Shown in pieces: positions 13,404 to 21,704 of a stretch of DNA of 27,916 bases (its first letter is position 1; the number at the start of each line of letters is the position of its first letter). Source of the stretch: a virus. The stretch covers positions 1 to 27,916 of the IMG/VR virus record IMGVR_UViG_3300019751_000156, one strand, 5' to 3'. The translations under genes were made by a program, and so were the position numbers. The notes under the pieces were generated by a model. It made no database searches and was not told the origin of the DNA. It worked only from the letters and a program-made list of their open reading frames with translations.

Positions 13404-14181
13404 ACAGAGAGGGCCTATCTTAGGACAATCACGTTCTAAGATTTATAGTGAATGCGCTGACATCTCTCGTAAATCGTTTGAGATATATGCCGATAAGATT
13501 GGTGCTGATTACTTGTATTCAGACCAAGCGGTGTATACCAAAGATGAGTATGAGAGGGACACCACCGTATGTCTCTTTGAATGTCTACGGTTAATCTACG
13601 ATCCTATCTTTGATGAATACGATAACGTGTTCTTTGCGGATACTGATATTGTAGTAAACACCGATGAGAGTATCTTTGATATCCACGAGGGGGATGTAAC
13701 AGGTATTCTAGAAAGTGATATCCGGACTGCAAGTGGTGGTGGATATAATGGTTGGGACTACAAAGAGAGTACCTACAACGATCAAGTCAGAAAGTTCGAA
13801 CATCACGGCATACCCATCACACCCGCAATGCCTCCAAATCGACCAAGTAAAATTCAGATAATGAATACTGGAGTAGTGGTTTGGTCTAAACAGGCTCGCT
13901 TACGTGCACGTGAGGTGTTTGATGATTGGAAAGAATGGTACTTCGAAGGGCCTCAAATACACATGTCCCTAATGAACGATCAACCCTACCTATCAGGTCA
14001 GTTTGTCAAACATGACTTTGACCTCAATCTAATCCTAGACCAGACATGGAATGATTCCCCGCACTATGCGACTGAGGACGAATTCTTTGAAAAGGCTAAG
14101 ATGTGTCACTACACGGGCGGTGAATGGAAGGTCGATATGATTAACCATTACCACGAAAATAAGTTCAAAATATTTGAATAA
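13354..14181 (+). CDS. GT-A-type glycosyltransferase
   Basis: 275 aa from GTG 13354, placed six bases after AGAAGGA; an in-frame ATG at 13330 would add eight charged residues. NLIFQYMI is the first beta-strand, and FFADTDIVV has the metal/nucleotide-sugar DxD at Asp96-Asp98. Later, QIMNTGVVVWSK is the N-TGV acceptor-side motif common in GT8-like and phage sugar transferases, and MNDQPYLS is the DQ motif. The donor and acceptor are unknown. It is the first of six transferases in the island and lies before the 14187 promoter, so it may be expressed with the lysis block. Confidence 0.8.
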   Translation: MKNLIFQYMILNPDLDEQRGPILGQSRSKIYSECADISRKSFEIYADKIGADYLYSDQAVYTKDEYERDTTVCLFECLRLIYDPIFDEYDNVFFADTDIVVNTDESIFDIHEGDVTGILESDIRTASGGGYNGWDYKESTYNDQVRKFEHHGIPITPAMPPNRPSKIQIMNTGVVVWSKQARLRAREVFDDWKEWYFEGPQIHMSLMNDQPYLSGQFVKHDFDLNLILDQTWNDSPHYATEDEFFEKAKMCHYTGGEWKVDMINHYHENKFKIFE

Positions 14182-14186
14182 AACGC

Positions 14187-14215
14187 TTGCCAAAACTCCC
14201 GATATGACCTATAAT
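14187..14215 (+). promoter_or_regulatory. Sigma-70-type promoter, TTGCC family, heading the sugar island
   Basis: -35 TTGCCA (14187-14192), 17-base spacer and perfect -10 TATAAT (14210-14215). AACGCTTGCC and ACCTATAATGTAT are shared with the promoter at 8660. It precedes the ATG at 14238, and no other strong promoter is seen until the late box at 20363. Confidence 0.8.
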
Positions 14216-14237
14216 GTATTAGTAATTGGGAGTTATT

Positions 14238-14831
14238 ATGGAAACAAGAAAAATGAAAGCAGATTACGAAAAGGTAATTCTGACTGATGTTGACGGCGTA
14301 CTCCTTAACTGGGGTTATGCGTTCAACATTTGGATGGAACAGCATGGCCATAAGAAAGTTGAGGACGTTTATACAGTCCACAAAGCATATGGTATTGATA
14401 GAGATGCGAGTAAAAGACTCGTAAGACAGTTCAATGAGAGTGCGGCTATTGGGTTTTTACCACCCCTTAGAGACGCTATCCACTATGTAAGAAAACTGCA
14501 TGAAGAGTATGGATACGTATTCCATGCGATTACTAGTTTGAGTCTTGATCCCCATGCGGGAGAACTCAGAACCCAAAACCTTAAGAAGTTGTTTGGAGAG
14601 ACTGCGTTTGAAAAGTATGTCTACTTAGACACTGGTGCTGACAAGGACGAAGCCCTTGCAGAGTACAAGGATACTGGATACCTCTGGGTTGAAGATAAAG
14701 TAGAAAACGCATTAGTCGGAGATAAGGCCGGACTAGATAGTGTTATAATGGAACATGGTTATAACATGCATAGAAATGAACTGCCTCTCATGAAGGGATG
14801 GAAGGACATCTATGAATATCTAGAGGGTTAA
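14238..14831 (+). CDS. HAD-superfamily phosphatase
   Basis: 197 aa from ATG 14238 with GGGAG upstream. The catalytic loop TDVDGVLLNW has nucleophile Asp17 and acid Asp19. AITSLS near residue 95 fits motif II (Thr/Ser), and LWVEDKVENA in the C-terminal third fits the acidic motif IV. It is a HAD-type hydrolase, probably of a phosphorylated sugar or nucleotide; similar proteins in T4-like phages are often called 5'-nucleotidases. It is first in the operon behind the 14187 promoter and directly abuts the carbamoyltransferase, which suggests a shared pathway. Confidence 0.8.
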   Translation: METRKMKADYEKVILTDVDGVLLNWGYAFNIWMEQHGHKKVEDVYTVHKAYGIDRDASKRLVRQFNESAAIGFLPPLRDAIHYVRKLHEEYGYVFHAITSLSLDPHAGELRTQNLKKLFGETAFEKYVYLDTGADKDEALAEYKDTGYLWVEDKVENALVGDKAGLDSVIMEHGYNMHRNELPLMKGWKDIYEYLEG

Positions 14832-16385
14832 ATGACACGATATGTAGGATTCTCAGAGTTCTATCATGATGCGGGAGTCAGTGTTATCGAAGAGGATGGC
14901 ACTGTCTCTTATGCTACACATGCAGAACGCTGGTCAAAGAAAAAGAACGATGCGACAATCCCAGAAAAACTCTGGGATTTTGTCGGCCAAAAACCAGACG
15001 AAAAAATTTCTTTCTATGAAGATTGGGCATTGAAGTTTGGTAAACGTGGTGGAATCAACGTAGATGGTGGTGTCAGAGATGATAACATGCGTTTCAGAGA
15101 CGCTGATGACAAACACTTTATAAGGTGGAGAGGTGAAAGCGATGTCCAGAAGTATTCAGCCAGGGTTCCTATACATGAAGGTCTAGTATACGACCAGTTT
15201 CATTTACATCATGAATCACATTGTGCAGGCGCACTATACACCCGCCCTTGGGACTCTATGGATGATACCGTATGTGTATCTATTGATGGTGCTGGAGAAG
15301 TCCAGTGTTCCGTTATCATGGACTCTAAGTTCAACATAATCAAAGAGTGGCACTATCCTAAGTCAATAGGAATCATCTACAGTATAGTTACAAAGGCCCT
15401 TAAACTGCGTCCCCTTGAGGATGAGTATGTTGTTATGGGACTAAGTTCTTATGGAGAGGATGAGTTCTCCGACTGGATTTACGAACAGTACCACCAATTC
15501 ACAGACGAAGCGAGAGAACTCATGGAGGGTGTCAGGATATCCTCAGAGAATTCCGCAAGAGAAAAACAAAGAAAGTCTTTCACCGCTGCACTTATACGTA
15601 GGTGTTTACGTACAACACCAGAAAACGCAGCTGCATCTGTACAGAAGTTTACAGAAAAGGCTATCATGGAGATCATGCGTGAGGCACGTAAACATGGATC
15701 AAAGTTAGTTTATTCCGGAGGGTGTGCACAGAATGTTGTGGTCAATAGTCTACTTCACGAACTATTTGATGAGGTACATATTGCAATCGCACCAGCGGAC
15801 TCAGGGTCTTCTCTAGGTGCAGCTGCAAAGACTTGGGCAGAAGAGACGGGTGGAAACAAACTAATCTGGACTCCATACATGGGGACTAATATTGACCGTG
15901 AGATCAACCCAACGGAGGTTGTAGATTACTTGTTATCAGACAAAGTATGTGGTGTTGCAAATGGACGTGCAGAGTTTGGCCCACGTGCACTAGGTAATCG
16001 ATCCTTAATTGCAGATGTCCGATATGATGTCAAGGACACAGTAAACGAAATCAAACAAAGGCAGAAGTACCGACCTTTTGCCCCTGCCATCCTTGAAGAG
16101 TATGTAGATGAGTACTTCGAAGGGCCAACAAATGAGTATATGCAGTTCACATCTAAAGCACTACATGACTATAAGTCCGTGATTCACGTAGATGGAACCG
16201 CACGTGTACAGGTTGTACGTAAAGATTGTCAGTCTATATTCAGAAAGATTATAGAAGAATATTATGAGCGCACTGGAGTGCCAATGTTACTAAATACTAG
16301 CTTGAACATCCGTGGGAGACCAATGGTAGATGATGAAGCAGATGCCAAAATCTGGCAGAGTAAATATAACATAAGGGTATTCTAA
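14832..16385 (+). CDS. O-carbamoyltransferase, NodU/CmcH/TobZ family
   Basis: 517 aa. It transfers a carbamoyl group from carbamoyl phosphate, via carbamoyl-AMP, to a hydroxyl of a sugar or base. The N-terminal Kae1-like domain shows GFSEFYHDAG, the metal site HHESH (126-130) and SIDGAGE with Asp152. SGGCAQN and then GSSLGAA follow. The C-terminal YrdC-like part has the signature GRAEFGPRALGNRS, PFAPAIL and NTSLNIRGRPMVD. All motifs expected for activity are present, and the length is slightly below the usual 550-600. In phages, carbamoyltransferases have been linked to cytosine hypermodification as well as to glycans; the substrate here is not readable. Confidence 0.93.
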   Translation: MTRYVGFSEFYHDAGVSVIEEDGTVSYATHAERWSKKKNDATIPEKLWDFVGQKPDEKISFYEDWALKFGKRGGINVDGGVRDDNMRFRDADDKHFIRWRGESDVQKYSARVPIHEGLVYDQFHLHHESHCAGALYTRPWDSMDDTVCVSIDGAGEVQCSVIMDSKFNIIKEWHYPKSIGIIYSIVTKALKLRPLEDEYVVMGLSSYGEDEFSDWIYEQYHQFTDEARELMEGVRISSENSAREKQRKSFTAALIRRCLRTTPENAAASVQKFTEKAIMEIMREARKHGSKLVYSGGCAQNVVVNSLLHELFDEVHIAIAPADSGSSLGAAAKTWAEETGGNKLIWTPYMGTNIDREINPTEVVDYLLSDKVCGVANGRAEFGPRALGNRSLIADVRYDVKDTVNEIKQRQKYRPFAPAILEEYVDEYFEGPTNEYMQFTSKALHDYKSVIHVDGTARVQVVRKDCQSIFRKIIEEYYERTGVPMLLNTSLNIRGRPMVDDEADAKIWQSKYNIRVF

Positions 16386-16714
16386 TGGCAGAAGAAGAAG
16401 TAAAAACGAAAGAATTCCATCCCGCAGATTCGAATGGGGACGGTAAAGTATCCTCTGAAGAACATGCAATGTATCTTGAGGCTAAAAGAAAAGAACTTGA
16501 TGACCAAGATGCAATGCGAGATGCACAACGTAACATGACATGGTTCGCCTTGTTTGGTTTATTGTTGTATCCGTTTGCGGTGGTAATTGCCTCACTTGTG
16601 GGTCTAGATCAAGCAGCAAAAACACTAGGTGATATGGCCCCTACATACTTTGTAGCGGTTGCTGGTATTGTGGCTGCATTCTTTGGTGCACAAGCATTTA
16701 GTAAAGGCAAGTAA
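16385..16714 (+). CDS. EF-hand membrane protein, two helices
   Basis: 109 aa. A canonical EF-hand loop lies at 15-26 (DSNGDGKVSSEE: Asp15, Asn17, Asp19, Lys21, Ser23, Glu26). A charged helix follows, then two membrane segments at about 53-74 and 85-104. Topology puts both ends on the same side, probably the cytoplasm. Small EF-hand-plus-membrane proteins are a recurring type in T4-like marine phages with no settled function. A calcium-sensing holin or envelope protein is a guess. TAATG overlap joins it to the carbamoyltransferase. Confidence 0.7.
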   Translation: MAEEEVKTKEFHPADSNGDGKVSSEEHAMYLEAKRKELDDQDAMRDAQRNMTWFALFGLLLYPFAVVIASLVGLDQAAKTLGDMAPTYFVAVAGIVAAFFGAQAFSKGK

Positions 16715-16725
16715 CAGGATGAACT

Positions 16726-17625
16726 ATGGTTATGGAAAAGGTGACATGGAGAGGAACGCCAGGCGTAGGTGATTTCATGTGGGCACTTAACTGTGTCCAC
16801 CTTCACGCTCACACTCAGAAAACAAAAGTCAACTTAGAGATGCACTGGGAACATGGCCCAGATCATTTACATCACTTCGAAGACCCCGAAACTATTATAG
16901 AAAGAATGGACTACATCCACTCGCTTTATGCGAAGAAAGATGATGTAGAGGTTTCGCACGTCTTTTATTCTGGTGATAGATATACTGATTGGAAGTATGA
17001 TGATGACGTTGTGGTTGAAAATTCAATCAAAAGAATCATGCACCCGAAAGAAAGAGGCGAAGACACCAGCGATTGGAAGGCTCGTTTCTGGTTCGAGAAT
17101 GGTAGATGGTCAGACGGGAAAGGTGACAGGTCTCCGGACAATGATTGGTTGTTTCGAAAAGAAGCGTTCAGAGATACAGTAAGAAACAAGGTTGTAGTCT
17201 GGACACCACTGTTCAATGCGGAAAAACCAAGAGGCTGGAAAACTAAGTTGACAAAGCTTGATTGGGATGTTATAATACAGAAACTACGCCGAGCGGGATT
17301 AGATGTAGTTGAGTTGTGTTACAGAACTCCTGTAAGAGAAGTTGTATATCACATATCTACATGTAGACTCGTGCTTTGTTATGATGGTATGTGGCATTAC
17401 GTTGCAAAGAACTTTGCTAAGCCTCTTGCAGTGATCAGTAAAGAGGGAGTAACTAAATACCACACCGATCATGCAATAAGAATTAATCCCGATCACTCAC
17501 CAGAACAGATTAAACAGTTTGGTAAAGATATCTGGTGGTGGTTAAACAGACCCAAAGAACTGCTGGGTCATAGTAAATACAAAGCAGTTAAATATGAAAA
17601 TGAAATGAGAAGTATTATAAAATGA
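16726..17625 (+). CDS. Glycosyltransferase-like protein (GT-B/GT9-like)
   Basis: 299 aa. The start WRGTPGVGDFMWALNCVHLH resembles the glycine-rich N-terminal loop of ADP-heptose:LPS heptosyltransferases (GT9). The C-terminal half has STCRLVLCYDGMWHYVAKNF followed by KPLAVIS, close to the GT9 donor-site pattern (D-G-x-x-H-x-A, then a Pro-Val strand). Overall similarity is weak, so only the fold is proposed. An AGG site lies six bases before the ATG. It overlaps the radical SAM gene by four bases. Trp and acidic residues are unusually frequent. Confidence 0.6.
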   Translation: MVMEKVTWRGTPGVGDFMWALNCVHLHAHTQKTKVNLEMHWEHGPDHLHHFEDPETIIERMDYIHSLYAKKDDVEVSHVFYSGDRYTDWKYDDDVVVENSIKRIMHPKERGEDTSDWKARFWFENGRWSDGKGDRSPDNDWLFRKEAFRDTVRNKVVVWTPLFNAEKPRGWKTKLTKLDWDVIIQKLRRAGLDVVELCYRTPVREVVYHISTCRLVLCYDGMWHYVAKNFAKPLAVISKEGVTKYHTDHAIRINPDHSPEQIKQFGKDIWWWLNRPKELLGHSKYKAVKYENEMRSIIK

Positions 17626-18599
17626 ATGACATTAGCATTGATCGAGCCGTTATAGAGATAAACGGTGGTTGTAACTATTCGTGTAGTATGTGTCCACAGG
17701 ACAGAAGGACTGGTGGAAGAGATAAGAGATTCCTCGCAAAGATGGGATTGGAGGAGTTCGAAAAGAACGTAAAGGATTGTGCTCAACATGGTTTACGTGT
17801 TGTCAATCTGGAGGGTTCCGGTGAACCCACACTCAATAGAAACATGCCTGAGTATGTCAAGATTGTTAAGAAGTATGGCGCAAGTTGTTTCGCATTCTCT
17901 AATGGATTTCGAATGAAGGGTAAGTTCATGCGTGACTGTGTTGATGCAGGCCTTGACTTCTACAGATTCTCATTCATTGGATCAGACGAACAGGATTACT
18001 CTAAGTGGATGTACAATACAATCCACGGACAGTATCACGAAATTAAACAGAACATCCGTGAGATGGTAGATTACGTTAACAAAACAGGAAGTAAATGTGT
18101 TATTGCTACCTATCATCTTATCACTGATAACGATAACATTGATAAAGAGTTGGAACAATATAAAGAACTTGTGGCAGAACTTGGTATCAAAACAGAAATC
18201 TGGAAGATGCATAACTGGAGCGGAGTCTACAAACCTTCCTACGATAGAGAAGGCGGGGTCAAGAGTTGCGGTAGGCCTTTTTCTCCTGACGTTGTTATTC
18301 GAGCAGGTGGTCTAGATGGTAAGAGTGGTGCAGTAGCACCCTGTTGTCAAGTATTAGGTCAAGACGAAGAGGCAGTTCTAGGTCACACTTCTGAGAATAC
18401 AATCGAAGAGGTTATTCGTGGCCCTGAGTACTCTGCGTTACGTGAGGGTCATCGAACAGGCAACTATCCAGATTACTGTAAGTCTTGTGACTTCTTAATT
18501 GACGATCCGGAAGTATTAGTTTGGACAAACCATGAGAGAGACCTATATAAGATGCATGGTACAGATTTCGATCTGAATGACTATCGGGAGATAACATGA
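17622..18599 (+). CDS. Radical SAM enzyme with SPASM-type C-terminus
   Basis: 325 aa. The radical SAM cluster motif is C17-NYS-C21-SM-C24, and GSGEP at 65-69 is the SAM-binding glycine motif. The C-terminal region has Cys216 (CGRPF), Cys241-Cys242 and C286-KS-C289, the layout of a SPASM auxiliary iron-sulfur domain. Known SPASM enzymes oxidise or cross-link peptides, dehydrogenate sugar alcohols or modify aminoglycosides, so a sugar or virion peptide substrate is possible. Its place among glycosyltransferases favours sugar chemistry; this is inference. ATGA overlaps on both sides show strict coupling. Confidence 0.88.
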   Translation: MNDISIDRAVIEINGGCNYSCSMCPQDRRTGGRDKRFLAKMGLEEFEKNVKDCAQHGLRVVNLEGSGEPTLNRNMPEYVKIVKKYGASCFAFSNGFRMKGKFMRDCVDAGLDFYRFSFIGSDEQDYSKWMYNTIHGQYHEIKQNIREMVDYVNKTGSKCVIATYHLITDNDNIDKELEQYKELVAELGIKTEIWKMHNWSGVYKPSYDREGGVKSCGRPFSPDVVIRAGGLDGKSGAVAPCCQVLGQDEEAVLGHTSENTIEEVIRGPEYSALREGHRTGNYPDYCKSCDFLIDDPEVLVWTNHERDLYKMHGTDFDLNDYREIT

Positions 18600-18826
18600 A
18601 AAAATTAATAGAATGGTTAAAGACCTTATTCCTTGAAGAGTACGAACTGACCGTATGGTATAAAGGCGGTACAGATTTTGACCCCAAGACTACCAAAAGA
18701 GTCTACAGGATGAAGTCTATTTCCAAGAAAACACAAACACATTTTAAGGGTACACAGACTAATGGTAAGTCCCTTGAAATCAAAACAACAGCACCATTTG
18801 ATTATCAGATAGAGAAACTATATTAA
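18596..18826 (+). CDS. Small conserved phage protein (EYELTVWYK family)
   Basis: 76 aa. An amphipathic start (MKKLIEWLKTLFLEEYELTV) is followed by a beta-rich body (KRVYRMKSISKKTQTHF, then GKSLEIKTTAPFDYQIEKLY). I recognise this small protein from many T4-like marine phages, where it occurs in varied gene settings and has no function assigned. It lies between the radical SAM and a glycosyltransferase gene with ATGA/TAATG overlaps, so it is co-translated with the island, but it need not be part of the pathway. Confidence 0.65.
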   Translation: MKKLIEWLKTLFLEEYELTVWYKGGTDFDPKTTKRVYRMKSISKKTQTHFKGTQTNGKSLEIKTTAPFDYQIEKLY

Positions 18827-19611
18827 TGAAGCGAATGATCTATCAGGTTGCCGTAGGTAAACCTTCTAAATTATACGAACACTGTATTGAAAGTGTTTCT
18901 TATTATTGCCAAAAGCATGATATTGTACATTATGTGCAACGTTCTCCGGTGTATCGTATTGCACCCGATCCATTTAACATGGGCCGGTCTCGTGAGTCTT
19001 TTGAGAAGTATGGTGGTTATCTACCCATCTTTGAGAAAGAAGTGGCCTTTGATTACCTACCCAACTACGATCAGATCGCAATCATAGATGCAGACATCTA
19101 CATCAAACCGGACGCACCAAATATCTTCGAAGACTTTGGAACGGAACATGCCTTCGGGGCTGTCTGTGAACGTGACATGCATATTGAACCTTGGTATGTA
19201 AACAAAATACAGAACTACTCAATGATGCAGTATGGACACTTGCATACAAACAAGATTGACTTCAGACCGAATCAACACGGATTTGAGTTCTTCAATATGG
19301 GTATGATACTTTTAAATTCTGAGAGTTTCCTACCATTTTTGAAGGGACAGTCTGGTAAACAATTTATTGAACGTTCAGAGTTCAAAGACTTTGTTGACGG
19401 TAAAGGTGCATGGAAGTGGTCTACCGATCAGACACTACTGAACTATTTTCTAAAGAAGTATAAAGTACCTGTTCGACATATGAATCCTAAGTGGAATGGA
19501 TTGTATACTGCTGTAAAAAACTTAGATAACTGTGAGTTCATTCACTTCTTCCTGAAGGACAAGTTGCCTGACGGAGGAGAAAACATTAAAGAGTTAATGC
19601 GTGGACTATGA
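18826..19611 (+). CDS. GT-A glycosyltransferase (GT8-like)
   Basis: 261 aa. IAIIDADIYIKPDAPNIF carries the DxD motif (Asp88-Asp90) on the expected strand. GFEFFNMGMILLN is the N-M-G acceptor motif, WSTDQTLLNYFLKK the DQ motif, and PKWNGLY plus EFIHFF the C-terminal metal-binding area. Together these fit a metal-dependent GT8-like sugar transferase. Donor sugar and acceptor unknown. No signal or membrane anchor, so it acts in the cytoplasm. It overlaps the next gene by four bases. Confidence 0.82.
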   Translation: MKRMIYQVAVGKPSKLYEHCIESVSYYCQKHDIVHYVQRSPVYRIAPDPFNMGRSRESFEKYGGYLPIFEKEVAFDYLPNYDQIAIIDADIYIKPDAPNIFEDFGTEHAFGAVCERDMHIEPWYVNKIQNYSMMQYGHLHTNKIDFRPNQHGFEFFNMGMILLNSESFLPFLKGQSGKQFIERSEFKDFVDGKGAWKWSTDQTLLNYFLKKYKVPVRHMNPKWNGLYTAVKNLDNCEFIHFFLKDKLPDGGENIKELMRGL

Positions 19612-20381
19612 AACCCAAAGTAAAATTTGCATTACAGTACCCGTCTGGTGCTGGGGGTATGTTTCTTACTGAGTTAATTTATCCCACTACCGAAGATGAA
19701 TCTGGTAAGTGGCCAACTAACCCCGGCTGCAAGAGAAACGTACTCTGGAACGAGTACGGTGGGTCTCTTCACTGTCGCCAACTTGATGGGACTACCGAAC
19801 CCCTAGAGGTAGACGATAGAACTATCTTGGTTGCAAAACAAAACATAGAAAACTATCTACCCCACTACGATGTGCCTATCACATATGTCATCGACGCAAG
19901 TGATGATGACTCATTTGAATACACCCTAGAACTTATGTTCATAAAGAAGTGGTTATCTCCAAGGTTAAGTATGTCTGAGGATGACCGCAAGTTGATTGAC
20001 GATTCTGGTGTAGAGGTTCCTCATAATATTGTTGACAAGTATAGTCTTGCCGTGTTACAATACGTGAAACATGGCAGAGATGAATGGTCTCTAGAGCGTA
20101 ACATCTATGGATATAGAAACGCCTGGCTTAAAGACGGGAAAGAAAAACGACCCGCTGAAGTATGGGTGAAGAACCAGTATAGGAATCTAGTCATCAACCA
20201 TGAAGAGATTGAGAAACATAGTAAGTTAGAGATAATCAACTATGCGGATTTGTTTCTATACGGATTACCGACAGAGACAATCTTTGATAAGTATGAACAG
20301 AAGATACTAGAGTATCGAAAAAGAAATGATGAAATTCTCATGATGTTTGAGAAAGAAATTGTTATAAATAGCACAAGGTGA
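19608..20381 (+). CDS. Sulfotransferase-like P-loop protein (tentative)
   Basis: 257 aa. The N-terminus LQYPSGAGGMFLTELIY looks like the strand-loop-helix that binds the 5'-phosphosulfate end of PAPS, with a Gly-rich loop in place of Walker A. The rest is charged and helical, with VWVKNQYRNLVINHEEIEKH in the C-terminal third. No clear 3'-phosphate motif (R..S) is visible, so assignment to sulfotransferases is uncertain; it could be another P-loop kinase-like family. Its last bases contain the late promoter at 20363. Confidence 0.45.
   Translation: MKPKVKFALQYPSGAGGMFLTELIYPTTEDESGKWPTNPGCKRNVLWNEYGGSLHCRQLDGTTEPLEVDDRTILVAKQNIENYLPHYDVPITYVIDASDDDSFEYTLELMFIKKWLSPRLSMSEDDRKLIDDSGVEVPHNIVDKYSLAVLQYVKHGRDEWSLERNIYGYRNAWLKDGKEKRPAEVWVKNQYRNLVINHEEIEKHSKLEIINYADLFLYGLPTETIFDKYEQKILEYRKRNDEILMMFEKEIVINSTR
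20363..20370 (+). promoter_or_regulatory. T4-type late promoter box (TATAAATA)
   Basis: An exact TATAAATA inside the last codons of the preceding gene, 50 bases before the ATG at 20421. It and the box at 301 share TATAAATAG. It stands before the only gene here with a long leader and an AAAGGAG ribosome site, which supports function. It would raise expression of the di-iron protein and the downstream genes late in infection. Confidence 0.65.
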
Positions 20382-20420
20382 ACTATCTATATTAAGAGTG
20401 TGAATTTAAAGGAGAACCCT

Positions 20421-21119
20421 ATGCAACAACCTAAAGAATTTGTGAATCAACTTCGCAAAGAAAACCAAGCGCTTTTCGAAGCGTCTAAAATGAATGTCAA
20501 AGCCTACTTCGAAGGTGACCTACCTGAAGAAGAAATGGTTGATCACTTCATTGGCCGTATGGTTAATGAAAGAATGAACATGACAGAAATCTCTGCACAG
20601 ATCGCCAAGGTAGACGATAATGCAGACCCTAAAGAACTTGAACTTCTAACCAGACAAGCAGCTGATGAAGCAAAGCACTATCGTATGGTTAAAGAAGTAA
20701 TCGAACATATTAAGGGTGAAGAGATTAATGTTGCTGAAGCGCTTGAAGCAGAACGTCAAGCAGACACAGCAAAAGGTGCAACACTTCTAGAGAAGTACGA
20801 TGCGGAGAATGATGAAGCAGTTCTTGCTGCCTATCAGTTAGTTGCGGAAGGACGTGCGGAAGCGGTCTGGAATCAAATGGCAGATACGATCAAGGATGAA
20901 TTTATTTCTAGTCGTTATCGTACAATCGCAAAGGATGAAGGTTTCCATTCCTCTATTGGTGGATGGAAGTTGCGTAAACTTGCAACAGATGAAGAAACAC
21001 AATCACGTGTTAAATCAGTTGTTGAGAAGATGCGTAAAGACCTTTTCGAAATCTCGTGTGCAAACACAGTAGAAGCTAACGGATCAAGAGAACTAGTAAA
21101 CGAAGCCTACGGCTGGTAA
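20421..21119 (+). CDS. Ferritin-like di-iron protein
   Basis: 232 aa, all-helical. Six likely metal ligands appear in ferritin-like order: Glu50, Glu83-xx-His86 (DEAKH), Glu143 or Glu147 (AEGRAEAVW) and Glu173-xx-His176 (DEGFH). This is the two-ExxH pattern of di-iron oxygenases, oxidases and rubrerythrin-like proteins. No substrate-defining motif is recognised; hydroxylation of a sugar, base or amino acid, or protection from peroxide, are options. AAAGGAG lies six bases before the ATG at 20421, and the late promoter at 20363 feeds it. In-frame sequence upstream of 20421 lacks such a site. Confidence 0.8.
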   Translation: MQQPKEFVNQLRKENQALFEASKMNVKAYFEGDLPEEEMVDHFIGRMVNERMNMTEISAQIAKVDDNADPKELELLTRQAADEAKHYRMVKEVIEHIKGEEINVAEALEAERQADTAKGATLLEKYDAENDEAVLAAYQLVAEGRAEAVWNQMADTIKDEFISSRYRTIAKDEGFHSSIGGWKLRKLATDEETQSRVKSVVEKMRKDLFEISCANTVEANGSRELVNEAYGW

Positions 21120-21125
21120 TAGATT

Positions 21126-21704
21126 ATGAAAATTGGACTGACTCAAAGAGTAGTCCTTTATTCGGAACGATCTGGAATCACGGGTGACTTCACTGATCAT
21201 GGGTGGTATGATTCACCTCTGACCAAAGGTCACACGTTGATTCCTGTTCCGAACAGAAAGGACTTAGATTATGACGGACTTGCTGAAGAGTTAGACCTTC
21301 TGATCATAACTGGTGGTAGGAACGAAGACATTCGTGTCATCACCGAAACCGAAATAGCAACCTCAATGGTATCAATGGGCAAACCTGTTCTGGGTATTTG
21401 TCATGGTGCCTTCTTACTTACCCACATTTTGGGTGGACAAGTTGACGGCGATAAAGAACAACACTTCTTCTCAGAACATACCAACTACTATGAAACACAA
21501 GGTAGAGAAGTTACAGTTAATAGTTCCCACACCGTCTTCATAAAGAACAAACCACCCGGCGCACAGATTCTCTGTACCGATCCCGAAGGAGACTGCGAGT
21601 CTTGGATCAAGGATAACATCTGTGCTATAGTATGGCATCCAGAAAGAATGGATGTTCCATTTGTACCAGATGAAATTCTAGAAGCTACGGGACTAACATT
21701 ATGA
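21126..21704 (+). CDS. Class I glutamine amidotransferase-like protein
   Basis: 192 aa. The triad of class I amidotransferases is complete: nucleophile Cys92 in GICHGAFLL, then His171 and Glu173 in VWHPERM, with the LLIITGGRNED loop before them. Such proteins release ammonia from glutamine for a partner synthase, or hydrolyse gamma-glutamyl compounds (peptidase C26). No synthase domain is fused, so a partner in the island would be needed; surface-sugar amidotransferases of the HisH/WbpH kind are a parallel. The ATGATGA overlap couples it to the cupin gene. Confidence 0.82.
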   Translation: MKIGLTQRVVLYSERSGITGDFTDHGWYDSPLTKGHTLIPVPNRKDLDYDGLAEELDLLIITGGRNEDIRVITETEIATSMVSMGKPVLGICHGAFLLTHILGGQVDGDKEQHFFSEHTNYYETQGREVTVNSSHTVFIKNKPPGAQILCTDPEGDCESWIKDNICAIVWHPERMDVPFVPDEILEATGLTL

